A stretch of DNA of 16,780 nt from contig DASQHO010000082.1 of assembly GCA_035632055.1 (NCBI GenBank), forward strand, positions 1 to 16,780. The letters run 5' to 3'. The notes beneath the pieces were generated by a model, which was given only the letters and a program-made list of their open reading frames with translations, made no database searches and was not told the origin of the DNA. This stretch comes from REEB95 sp035632055. GTDB taxonomy: Bacteria > Pseudomonadota > Alphaproteobacteria > ATCC43930 > CGMCC-115725. Positions within the stretch are counted from its first letter, which is position 1, and every line of letters starts with the position of its first letter. The position numbers were made by a program, and so were the translations under genes. Positions 7,064-14,518 of the stretch are shown here, piece by piece.

Positions 7064-8091
7064 ACTTCCGCAAATTTTCCGCGCTTGCTCTCGCATCCTG
7101 TCTGATTTTCGCCGCCGCAGCGGCGCAGGCCGACGACAGCGACAACTCCAGCGCCCTGGTCAAATTGGCCAATATGAAACAAGGCAGCTTGCCGACTTAC
7201 GTCACTGCTTTCGGTCAAGTGGAGCCCGCCGCCACCGCGCGCGAGGCGATCACGGCGCCGTTCGGCGCGCGGGTCCAGGTCGTCGCGGTCCAGACCGGCC
7301 AGGAAGTCACCAAAGGCACGACGCTGGTCACCGTTGTGCCGGGTCCAGACACCAAGGCCGCTTACAAGCTCGCCAAGGACACGTACAACCGGACGCTGCA
7401 GCTGGCGAAGGCGCATCTCGCGACCGCCAACGATCTCGCCAAGGCTGAATCCGACCTCTCCGTTCTGCAGGAAGAGGGCGCCAGCGGTCCGCTGACGATC
7501 AAGGCGCCGTACGACGCGATCGTTCTCAAGGTTGACGCGGCGCAGGGTGCCATCGTCTCGCATGGCGATTCGCTCCTTGAGATCGCCCAGCCAACTGGTC
7601 TGGTCGTTAAGGTCGGTGTCGATCCGGCGCAGGCGCTGTCGGTGAAGGCCGGCGACGCCGTCACGCTGACGCCGTTCACCGGCGCTGGCGCAGCCGTTGA
7701 TGGCAAGGTCAACGTTCGCTCGGCGGTGATCAATTCCGATACCGGCTTGGTGCCAACCGAAATCACCTTCCCGCCCGGCAAGCTGTTGGTCGGCGAGATG
7801 ATCCGCGCCCGCATTCAGAACGGCGAGCAGTCGGGATTCGTCGTTCCCCATTCGGCGATCCTGGTCGACGACGACGGCACCGTCTTCGTCGTGCAAGCCG
7901 ACAACATGGAAGCGAAGAAGGTCGCCGTGCAGGTGCTCGCCAGCGACGGCAAGCAGGACGTGATTTCGGGTGACGATTTGGATCCGAAATTGCAAGTGGT
8001 ACTGGAAGGCAACAAGCAGCTCGACGACGGAACGAAGCTCCGCGTCGCCGACACCGGAGGAGCTGGCTCGAAGGGAGCCGCCGGAAAATGA
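7060..8091 (+). CDS. RND periplasmic adaptor (membrane fusion protein)
   Basis: This 343-aa protein has a probable Sec signal ending at AQA (residue 24). An alternative lipobox-like LASC with Cys14 sits within the hydrophobic stretch and is less likely. Order of parts: a first lipoyl half (TAFGQVEPAATAREAITAP..GARVQVVAVQTGQEVTKGTTL), a short alpha-hairpin (about 100-145), a second lipoyl half (GPLTIKAPYDAIVLKVDAAQGAIVSHGDSLLEIA), and beta-barrel and membrane-proximal parts (VPHSAILVDDDGTVFVVQ). It bridges the permease and the outer-membrane duct. It is slightly short for the family because of a small hairpin. It overlaps both neighbours by ATGA, so the three are translated as a unit. No metal-binding motif of the CusB type was noticed. 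Confidence 0.93.
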   Translation: MNFRKFSALALASCLIFAAAAAQADDSDNSSALVKLANMKQGSLPTYVTAFGQVEPAATAREAITAPFGARVQVVAVQTGQEVTKGTTLVTVVPGPDTKAAYKLAKDTYNRTLQLAKAHLATANDLAKAESDLSVLQEEGASGPLTIKAPYDAIVLKVDAAQGAIVSHGDSLLEIAQPTGLVVKVGVDPAQALSVKAGDAVTLTPFTGAGAAVDGKVNVRSAVINSDTGLVPTEITFPPGKLLVGEMIRARIQNGEQSGFVVPHSAILVDDDGTVFVVQADNMEAKKVAVQVLASDGKQDVISGDDLDPKLQVVLEGNKQLDDGTKLRVADTGGAGSKGAAGK

Positions 8092-11000
8092 ATTTCATCG
8101 ATTGGGTTGAAAAGCACCGACGCTCTCTTGTCTTCATCGCCTTCGCGCTGACGCTGGCGGGCGTGTTCGCCGGCATCACGCTGCCGGTCGGGCTGTTCCC
8201 GACCGTCAGCTTCCCGCGCATCCGCATCGAGGTCGACAGCGGCAGCATGCCGGCCAAACAGATGCTGATCGACGTGACCGAGCCTTTGGAAGAGGTCGGT
8301 CGCGCGGTGCCCGGCGCCGTTGACGTCGAATCGACGACGACGCGCGGCTCGGCGGAAATCTTCATCGATTTCCCGTGGGGCTCGAACATGACGCAGGCGC
8401 TCCAGGCGGTTCAAGGAGCGTTCGCGCAGAAGCTGCCGGATTTGCCGACGGGCACGGGCTTCGATGTGTTGCAGATGGCGCCGACGGCGATCATGCCGTT
8501 CGTGTCCTATGCGCTGATCTCGGACAAAGTTTCGCCGGCCGATCTGCGTCAACTTGCCGCCTTCCAGATCACGCCGTTGCTCGACGGCATTCCGGGCATC
8601 GCCAAGGTCGGCGTGCTTGGCGGCCAAACGCCGGAAGTCCAGGTTTACGTCAATCCGCAGAAGCTTCGCGTCTACGGCCTGACGATGAAGGACATCGATA
8701 CCGCGATCTCCGAGACCAACACGCTCGACGTGACTGGGCCACTCGAAGACAACTATCTCCAGTATCTGACGGTCGTGAACGGATCGTATAAGAACATCGA
8801 CTCGATCAAGGACGTCACGATTCGTACGGGCAAGAGCGGGGTCGTCCGTCTCGGCGATATCGCCGACATCAAGATGGGCTCCGTGCCGCAAAAGCTGCTG
8901 GTCAACGACAACGGCCAACCGGCGGTCACATTCGACGTATTCCAACAGACCAGCGCCGACTCCGTGGCCTTGGCTCGACAGGTACAGGCGCGGCTGGACG
9001 AATTCATGAAGACCCAGCCGAAAGCCATCAAGCTCTACAAGTGGTATGACCAGACCGAGCTCGTCCATTCGTCGATCGAGGCGGTCGAAGAAGCGATCGT
9101 CATCGGCCTGGTATTCGCCGGCTGCGTCATCATGGGCTTCCTGCGCAACTGGCGCGCGACATCGGTCGCGATGATCGTGGTGCCGATGTCGGTCCTGGTC
9201 ACCTGCGTGCTGCTATCGGCGCTCGGCATGACTTTCAACATCATGACATTGGGCGGCATCGCGGCTGCGATCGGTCTGCTAATCGACGACGTCATCGTCA
9301 TGATTGAGCAGATCGCCCGACGGTGTGGCGTGCCCGGCATCGCCGAGCCGCAACGCGCGGTGATCGGTTCGGCGAAGGAGTTCCTGGCGCCGCTGACCGG
9401 TTCGTCGCTGGCCACCATCATCATGTTCATTCCGCTGGCCTTCCTCGATGGCGTAACCGGCGCGTTCTTCAAGTTCCTGTCGATCACCATGGCGGCGTCG
9501 TTGATCATCTCCTATGTGTTGACGGCGATGGTCGTGCCGCTGCTCGCCCACGGAATGGTCGATTTCCAGAAGTGGCACGATCCGTCGCATGGCCGCGAAG
9601 ATGTCATCAAGCGCACCCATAAGCGGGCACTCAACGCCTTGTTCGCACGTCCGTGGCTGATCGCTGTGGGCGTGGGCGTTCTCCTGGTCATCGGCTATAT
9701 CGGCTACGCCAATGTCGGCACCGGCTTCCTGCCCAAGATGGATGAGGGCGGGTTCGTGCTCGATTATCAGACCGATCCGGGCACATCGCTGAACGAGACC
9801 AATCGCGAGCTCGAGCAGGTCGAAGCCATCCTCAAGAAGAATCCCTACGTCTATACCTTCTCGCGCCGCACCGGCGCCGGTCTGGGCGGCGACCTGAACG
9901 AACAGTTTATGGGTGACTTCTTCGTCCGCCTGATTGATCCGTCGAAACGGCCAAACATCTGGAAGGTGATGGACGACATCACGAATGCCGTCACCAACCA
10001 GGTGCCCGGCGTCGACTTCGACACCCATCTGTTGCTGGGCGACATGATCGGCGACATGGTTGGCCGCCGGCAGCCGATCGTCATCAATTTGAGCGCCAAG
10101 GACCCAACCGTTCTCGGCAAAGTTGCCAACCGCGTCGCGGACGCGATCTCGAAGATTCCAGGCATCGATCCGGCGTCGGTGAACAATGGCGTTCAACCAG
10201 CGGGCGACTCGCTAGTTGTCAATGTCAACCCGGCGGCGGCGTCGGCGAATGGTGTCACCGCGGCCGACGTCAAAGATCAGGTCGATCGCTATATCGAAGG
10301 GTCCGTCTCGACCACCTATCTTGGTCCCATCCGGGACGTCGGCGTTCGTCTTTGGGCGCATCCGCCGCTGGGCAAGCTCTATCGCGACAGCTTGAAGGAT
10401 TTGCCGCTGCGTTCTCCGGATGACGGCCATCTCTTCCCGTTGAGCGCGGTCGCCACCGTCGACTTCGTCGGCGGCGAGCCTCAACTCACGCGCGACAACC
10501 TGCAACAGATCGTTTCGGTCACCGGCGAAATCGGTGGCGGCCACGATTTGGGTTCGACCGTGGCCGCGGTGAAGAAGGTTCTCGACCGGCCGGGTCTCAT
10601 TCCGCCGGGCGTCTATTACGATCTGGGCGGTGAGTACAAGCAGCAGCAATTGGCCATCCACGGCATGTTCAAGGTCGCGGCGGCCGCGATCTTGGCCGAG
10701 ATCGTCCTGTTGCTGTTCCTGTACGAACGCTTCTCGATCCCGATCATGATCATCGTCAGCTCGCTGATCTCGACCAGCGCGGTGTTCTTCGGGCTGTGGG
10801 TCACCCATGTCGAACTCAACATCACCGCGATGATGGGCATGGTGATGATTATCGGCATATCGACCGAAATGGCGATATTCCTCTTCTCGGAATATCAGCT
10901 ACTTGAGAAAACCATGCCGCCGCGACAGGCGATCTACGAAGCGGCGCTCAACCGATTGCGACCCATCGTGATGAGCACGCTGGCGATGATCCTTGCACTA

Positions 11001-11216
11001 TTGCCGCTGGGCGCGGCGATCAGTGGCTCGGGCGACCAGATGCTGCAGCCGCTGGCGATCGCAATCATCGCCGGCATCACGGTGCAGCTGCCGCTGGTGC
11101 TGCTGGCGATGCCCGTTCTGGTCGGATTGCTCGTGCACAAGCGCGAGCGGCCGCCAGTGATGAACATTCTGAAGGCCGCCGCGCAGCGGCGTTTGCGGCC
11201 GGGGCCGGCGGAATAG
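8088..11216 (+). CDS. RND-family efflux permease
   Basis: This 1042-aa inner-membrane transporter is close in length to AcrB (1049). TM1 lies at about 13-32 (family segment ITLPVGLFPTVSFPRI). Porter loops follow, then TM2-6 with the NWRATSVAMIVVPMSVL segment, a second porter loop after about residue 540, and TM8-12. TM4 carries GLLIDD with Asp400-Asp401, the proton-relay pair of AcrB-type pumps. TM10 reads GISTEMAIFLF, with Glu927 at the place where AcrB has its essential Lys940; CusA-type metal pumps have Glu there. TM11 keeps RLRPIVMSTLAMILALLPL. The features are therefore mixed between drug-type (HAE) and metal-type (HME) pumps, and substrate cannot be called. It is the last of three ATGA-overlapping genes and is followed by a hairpin and a PepSY gene. 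Confidence 0.95.
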   Translation: MNFIDWVEKHRRSLVFIAFALTLAGVFAGITLPVGLFPTVSFPRIRIEVDSGSMPAKQMLIDVTEPLEEVGRAVPGAVDVESTTTRGSAEIFIDFPWGSNMTQALQAVQGAFAQKLPDLPTGTGFDVLQMAPTAIMPFVSYALISDKVSPADLRQLAAFQITPLLDGIPGIAKVGVLGGQTPEVQVYVNPQKLRVYGLTMKDIDTAISETNTLDVTGPLEDNYLQYLTVVNGSYKNIDSIKDVTIRTGKSGVVRLGDIADIKMGSVPQKLLVNDNGQPAVTFDVFQQTSADSVALARQVQARLDEFMKTQPKAIKLYKWYDQTELVHSSIEAVEEAIVIGLVFAGCVIMGFLRNWRATSVAMIVVPMSVLVTCVLLSALGMTFNIMTLGGIAAAIGLLIDDVIVMIEQIARRCGVPGIAEPQRAVIGSAKEFLAPLTGSSLATIIMFIPLAFLDGVTGAFFKFLSITMAASLIISYVLTAMVVPLLAHGMVDFQKWHDPSHGREDVIKRTHKRALNALFARPWLIAVGVGVLLVIGYIGYANVGTGFLPKMDEGGFVLDYQTDPGTSLNETNRELEQVEAILKKNPYVYTFSRRTGAGLGGDLNEQFMGDFFVRLIDPSKRPNIWKVMDDITNAVTNQVPGVDFDTHLLLGDMIGDMVGRRQPIVINLSAKDPTVLGKVANRVADAISKIPGIDPASVNNGVQPAGDSLVVNVNPAAASANGVTAADVKDQVDRYIEGSVSTTYLGPIRDVGVRLWAHPPLGKLYRDSLKDLPLRSPDDGHLFPLSAVATVDFVGGEPQLTRDNLQQIVSVTGEIGGGHDLGSTVAAVKKVLDRPGLIPPGVYYDLGGEYKQQQLAIHGMFKVAAAAILAEIVLLLFLYERFSIPIMIIVSSLISTSAVFFGLWVTHVELNITAMMGMVMIIGISTEMAIFLFSEYQLLEKTMPPRQAIYEAALNRLRPIVMSTLAMILALLPLGAAISGSGDQMLQPLAIAIIAGITVQLPLVLLAMPVLVGLLVHKRERPPVMNILKAAAQRRLRPGPAE

Positions 11217-11219
11217 GCC

Positions 11220-11242
11220 GGTCGCGGACTCCATCCGCGACC
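11220..11242 (+). repeat. Stable hairpin between permease and PepSY genes
   Basis: GGTCGCGG and CCGCGACC form a perfect eight-pair stem with a seven-base loop, just after the permease stop. There is no T tract, so full termination is unlikely. It could lower read-through or stabilise a processed 3' end, giving the PepSY gene a different level from the pump. Confidence 0.5.
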
Positions 11243-11317
11243 AGCTGATGTTAGGGGGAGTTTACCGGTAATACGTTGTCACCATTCAACGCGTAACAGA
11301 TCCAGGGAGACTGCAGG

Positions 11318-11854
11318 ATGTTGAAGAAGGTAGTGCTGGGATTGATGGCGGTCGGCGCGCTGGCGTTCACCATTTCGGTGGCGCAAGCCGATTCCGACTT
11401 TGAGTACGGCAAGCAGATGAAGGACCTCGTCAAGTGGATGCCGAATGCGAAGGTGACGCTCGATCAGGGCATCAAGACAGCGGCGGCCGGCGGCAAGGCG
11501 GTCTCCGCGCAGTACGAGGTCGACGAGGATGCGGGCTTCCAGCTCTCGGTGTTCGTGAGCAAGAGCGGTGGCGCCGCCGACGTGCATGAGGTCATCGTCA
11601 ATTTCGAAGACGGCAAGATCAAGAGCGATGAAAAACTCACCGACCCCGATGACATCAAGGACGCCGGCAAGCAGCTCGCGGCGGTCGAGAAGGCCAAGGT
11701 CTCGCTGGACCAGGCCGTTGCCGAAGCGGTCAAGGCGAATCCCGGCTATGTCGCAATCCGCGTCGTTCCGAAGCTGAGCGGTGCTGACGCCACGGCGCAG
11801 GTCACCCTGCTCAAGGATGGCACGACCAAGAAGGTGACCGAGAAGCTCGACTGA
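11318..11854 (+). CDS. Exported tandem PepSY-like protein
   Basis: This 178-aa protein has a signal peptide cleaved near residue 24 (VAQA). The mature part holds two related units. Both start with the near-identical AKVTLDQ (44-50) and AKVSLDQ (126-132), followed by an Ala-rich helix and beta strands (AVSAQYEVDEDAGFQLSVFV with DVHEVIVNFEDGKI; YVAIRVVPKL with AQVTLLKDGTTKKV). This is the PepSY fold pattern. PepSY domains are proposed inhibitors or sensors in the cell envelope and often sit beside two-component systems. The start follows GGGAG (11305-11309). The gene lies 101 bases after the pump permease and before a terminator, so it may be the fourth gene of that operon or have its own promoter. 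It contains no Cys. Confidence 0.75.
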   Translation: MLKKVVLGLMAVGALAFTISVAQADSDFEYGKQMKDLVKWMPNAKVTLDQGIKTAAAGGKAVSAQYEVDEDAGFQLSVFVSKSGGAADVHEVIVNFEDGKIKSDEKLTDPDDIKDAGKQLAAVEKAKVSLDQAVAEAVKANPGYVAIRVVPKLSGADATAQVTLLKDGTTKKVTEKLD

Positions 11855-11877
11855 TCGCGCGAGCGTAAGTCGTTGGG

Positions 11878-11921
11878 GGGCGGTGGAGGCCAAAAAGGGC
11901 CTCGCCGCCCTCACTTTTTTT
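11878..11921 (+). terminator. Intrinsic terminator after PepSY gene
   Basis: GGGCGGTG-AGGCC (11878-11891, one bulged G) pairs with GGCCTCGCCGCCC (11898-11910) over a short A-rich loop. TCAC and seven T (11915-11921) follow. It lies 24 bases after the PepSY stop and ends the efflux/PepSY transcript. Confidence 0.88.
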
Positions 11922-11985
11922 GAAGGCGGCGAGACTCCAGCGCTTTTCATCATCGCCAGCGGACCCGCGCTGGCGGGGAGCACCG

Positions 11986-12186
11986 TTACCGGTGGCGGGT
12001 GCCGTGTGGATGGAAATGGGCGGAGAATCCCGCGTTGGGGGCGAATCCGCCATACGTGTAATTCGGAACATTGTTGCTGTTCGCATTGGCCTCCACGTCG
12101 GCGGCCTGAGCCAGGGCCGCGCCTGCGCTGCCGACGGTCAGCAGGACCGCCGCCGTGAGGGCGCTGATCAACTTGGTACGCATCAT
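11986..12186 (-). CDS. Small exported protein with His-rich C-terminus
   Basis: This 66-aa product begins with a clear signal peptide (positively charged start, LISALTAAVLLTV core, cleavage near ALA or AQA at residues 26-28). A mature peptide of about 38-40 residues remains. It is rich in Asn, Gly and aromatic residues and ends with four His among the last ten (57, 59, 61, 65). The open frame extends further upstream, but the true start is one of two adjacent ATG codons (12184-12186 or 12181-12183) preceded by GGAGA. A promoter with the response-regulator-type box lies at 12219-12250, giving a leader of about 26 bases. It is divergent from the regulator gene. I know no function. The His tail suggests metal binding, by inference only. 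Confidence 0.72.
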   Translation of the reverse strand: MMRTKLISALTAAVLLTVGSAGAALAQAADVEANANSNNVPNYTYGGFAPNAGFSAHFHPHGTRHR

Positions 12187-12218
12187 GGGTTCTCCATCAG
12201 TCGGTTGACGACACGCCG

Positions 12219-12250
12219 GATATAGCGGTCCTGGCTTACGCGCCCCTGAC
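12219..12250 (-). promoter_or_regulatory. Candidate response-regulator box and promoter for the 66-aa gene
   Basis: Read on the minus strand, GTCAG (12250-12246) is followed after six bases by GTAAGC (12239-12234) and nine bases later by TATATC (12224-12219). The distance from first half-site to -10 start is 26, the same as before the regulator gene. No good -35 box is visible, consistent with an activated promoter. Control by the adjacent regulator is inferred. Confidence 0.5.
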
Positions 12251-12358
12251 GTGAGCGCCTTTTTTCCTGCACGGCAGCTGCGACCTCGTGTCCAGCCTGC
12301 CGCCACCGTTGCGCCATTTTTGTGGGCTGTTGTCCAGCCGACGGCCCTGGCATTCCCT

Positions 12359-12390
12359 GTCAGCTTGCCGTCAGCGTGCCTATCTATTGT
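12359..12390 (+). promoter_or_regulatory. 11-base tandem repeat box and promoter of the two-component operon
   Basis: GTCAGCTTGCC (12359-12369) is followed directly by GTCAGCGTGCC (12370-12380), ten of eleven bases identical and exactly one helical turn apart. TATTGT (12385-12390) would be the -10, 26 bases after the repeat start. Transcription would begin near 12397, about 23 bases before the regulator start codon. This is the classic layout for an OmpR/PhoB-family regulator acting on its own gene. Confidence 0.6.
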
Positions 12391-12419
12391 TCGGCAATCA
12401 CGGCGAACGGCGCGATGCC

Positions 12420-13100
12420 ATGAAGATCCTACTGGTGGAAGATCACGGGCCGATGCGCGCGATGATCTCCGACCACTTGACGGAGCAGGGGTTCGCCGTC
12501 GAGGCGGCCGGACGCGCCAGTGACGCGCTCGCGGCAATTGACGGTGTCGCATACGACGCCATCATTCTTGATCTCGGCCTGCCGGACATCGATGGCATGG
12601 AATTCCTGCGGCGGCTCCGCGGTGAAATGCGTGCCGAAACGCCGGTGGTAATTCTGACGGCGCGCGACAGCCTGCAAGATCGTCTCAATGGATTGAACGC
12701 CGGCGCCGACGATTATGTGATCAAGCCGTTCAATTTGAAGGAGCTCGAAGCACGCTTGCGCGCGGTTCTGCGCCGGCCGGGGCCGCGCCGCGGCCGCGTC
12801 TATGCATATGGCGCGCTGACGTTCGACACAGTGTCGCGCGAGTCCCGCGTTAGTGACCTGCTGCTCGACCTGACGCGGCGGGAAGCCGCGCTGCTCGAGG
12901 AATTGTTGCACTCGCCAGGGCACGTGATCCCAAAGGATTCACTCGAAGACCGGCTGTACGCGCTCGACGACGCCGGCAGCGCCAACGCGCTCGAAGCTGC
13001 CGTCTCGCGCTTGCGCAAGAAGCTGCTCACCGCGAAAGCCGCGTTGCGGATCGAAACCAAACGAGGCATCGGCTATCGGCTGATCCAGGACGACGCCTGA
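12420..13100 (+). CDS. OmpR-family response regulator
   Basis: This is a 226-aa protein from ATG 12420. A longer in-frame start at 12288 exists but would cover the promoter and add a non-conserved tail. The receiver domain (1-115) keeps the acidic pair Glu7-Asp8, the phosphoryl acceptor Asp51 (ILDLGLPDIDG), Thr80 and Lys102 (KPF). A winged-helix DNA-binding domain (about 128-225) has LTRREAALLEELL, SPGHVIPKDSLEDRLY, an SANALEAAVSRLRKKL recognition helix and KRGIGYRL. The style is close to QseB/PmrA/TctD regulators. No clear ribosome site precedes it. It overlaps the sensor kinase by one base (TGATG). It probably binds the 11-base repeats found before its own gene, the 66-aa gene and the pump operon. 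Confidence 0.95.
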   Translation: MKILLVEDHGPMRAMISDHLTEQGFAVEAAGRASDALAAIDGVAYDAIILDLGLPDIDGMEFLRRLRGEMRAETPVVILTARDSLQDRLNGLNAGADDYVIKPFNLKELEARLRAVLRRPGPRRGRVYAYGALTFDTVSRESRVSDLLLDLTRREAALLEELLHSPGHVIPKDSLEDRLYALDDAGSANALEAAVSRLRKKLLTAKAALRIETKRGIGYRLIQDDA

Positions 13101-14518
13101 TGCGCGGCTACAGCCTGCGTTGGCGGTTGCTGACCGCGATGCTGCTGCTCTTCGCCTTCGGCGTGGTCGCCTCGCTGGTGGCGTACCGCAGCGAGGTCAG
13201 CCGGCTCGGCGGCAGCCTGTGGAACGACACGCTGCAAGAACAGGCGCGGGAACTACTCTCCGGGCTGCAAATTCGCGCCGATGGCACACCGCAGATTGAC
13301 CTGACGCCGGCGTGGCACACCGCTTACGGCGATCCGCAGGCCGATTTTACGTATACGCTCTATGATGCGGCCGGACAGCCGCTTGCCCGATCGCCGAACC
13401 TGAAAGCACCCCTGCCGCTTCTGCCAATCGCCAGCGGCAAAACGTACGCACCGATCATTCTCGCCGGTGTCGGACCGGATCGTCGCGCCGTGATCGCGGC
13501 GCGTGCGCCCGCAGGCGGCGTCCTGGTCGTTGCGCGCCGTGACGTTGGCCGCGAAAAGCTCGTCGACAGCCTGTTCCAGGAGGGCTCCGAGCAGCTGCTG
13601 GTGCTGGTGCCGTTCGCGGTGCTGGCGCTCATCCTGATGTGGGTGATTACCTGGTGGAGTCTGCGTCCAATCACGCGCGCATCGCGCGAAGCCGCCGATG
13701 TCGGACCGGCCAATCCCACCGTGCGTATTTCTCCACGCGGATTGCCGCGCGAGGTCCGGCCGCTGGTGGCCGCCGTTAATGGTGCCCTCGATCGGCTTTC
13801 GGACGCTTACGCTGCAGAGCGTCGTATTACGGCTGATGCCGCCCATGCCCTGCGGACGCCCCTGGCCGTGCTCAGCCTGCGGCTCCAGCGTGCGCGTCAT
13901 CGCGGGACAATCGACTGGGGCGTCGTCGAAAGCGAGCTCGCTCAAATCACGGCGATTGTGGCACAGCTTTTGGACCTGGCGCGCAAGGAAGCACAGCCGC
14001 GCCAGGGCGGTGCCGACCCGCTGTCGACCGTCAATCTGTCACGTCTTGTGCGCGAAGCGGCGGCCGGCGTTGTGCCACTCATCGAGCGCCAAGGACGCGA
14101 CCTCGAGATCGATGCACCGGAGGCCATTGCCGTCCGCGGCAATGCCGACGATCTGCGCGATATGTTGCGGAACCTGCTGGAAAATGCCCTGGTGCATGGC
14201 CGTGGCAAGGTCCGCGTCGGCGTGCACCGCGACGGCTCGAGGCGCGGCGGCGCCGCGATCGATGTCATCGACGAGGGCGACGGCGTTCCCGCCGGTATGG
14301 AGGAAGTAGCTTTCGGACGATTCCGCAAGCTGCATTCGGATTCGCCGGGCGCTGGCCTGGGGCTCGCCATCGTTCGCCATGTGGCACGGAGCCATGGTGG
14401 CGACGCACGCCTCGTTCCCGGCGCCGGACATGTCGCGGTCTGGTTGCCGGGGGCACTGCGGGAAACGGTGGACAGCTATCGTCCCGCGACGACCGACGAT
14501 TCAGCCGGTACCGCCTAG
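13100..14518 (+). CDS. Membrane sensor histidine kinase
   Basis: This 472-aa kinase partners the regulator just upstream (shared TGATG). It has TM1 at about 8-28, a periplasmic sensor region of about 135 residues without Cys, TM2 at about 166-187 and a HAMP-like linker (RPITRASREA..). The dimerisation/phosphoacceptor helix carries His249 in the sequence ADAAHALRTPLAVL, with Ala where most kinases have Glu after the His (HE/HA change). The catalytic domain has N-box LLENALVHG (Asn362), G1 DEGDGVP and G2 GAGLGLAIVRHVA. It resembles QseC/TctE-type sensors. Its stop codon overlaps the stop of the convergent gene at CTAG. The signal sensed is unknown; the few His/acidic residues in the loop do not settle it. 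Confidence 0.94.
   Translation: MRGYSLRWRLLTAMLLLFAFGVVASLVAYRSEVSRLGGSLWNDTLQEQARELLSGLQIRADGTPQIDLTPAWHTAYGDPQADFTYTLYDAAGQPLARSPNLKAPLPLLPIASGKTYAPIILAGVGPDRRAVIAARAPAGGVLVVARRDVGREKLVDSLFQEGSEQLLVLVPFAVLALILMWVITWWSLRPITRASREAADVGPANPTVRISPRGLPREVRPLVAAVNGALDRLSDAYAAERRITADAAHALRTPLAVLSLRLQRARHRGTIDWGVVESELAQITAIVAQLLDLARKEAQPRQGGADPLSTVNLSRLVREAAAGVVPLIERQGRDLEIDAPEAIAVRGNADDLRDMLRNLLENALVHGRGKVRVGVHRDGSRRGGAAIDVIDEGDGVPAGMEEVAFGRFRKLHSDSPGAGLGLAIVRHVARSHGGDARLVPGAGHVAVWLPGALRETVDSYRPATTDDSAGTA

Noticed and set aside
7815..9068. Minus-strand open frame of 417 codons across the adaptor and permease genes
   Set aside because: It lies opposite two well-recognised RND genes, has no family resemblance and shows the repetitive composition of an antisense shadow. 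Similar long minus frames at 3204-4298, 6958-7995 and 9279-10196 were rejected for the same reason.
11956..11973. Hairpin CCAGCG/CGCTGG as terminator of the minus-strand 66-aa gene
   Set aside because: A six-pair stem lies just after the stop, but no U tract follows on the minus strand, so the evidence is too weak.
12288..12419. Extended N-terminus of the response regulator
   Set aside because: The extra 44 codons would cover the tandem-repeat promoter, lack a ribosome site, and precede the universal receiver start MKILLVEDH.
11986..12552. 188-codon version of the small His-tailed protein
   Set aside because: The signal peptide would be buried in the middle. The Shine-Dalgarno and promoter fit the internal ATG pair at 12181-12186, and the extra part overlaps the regulator gene.
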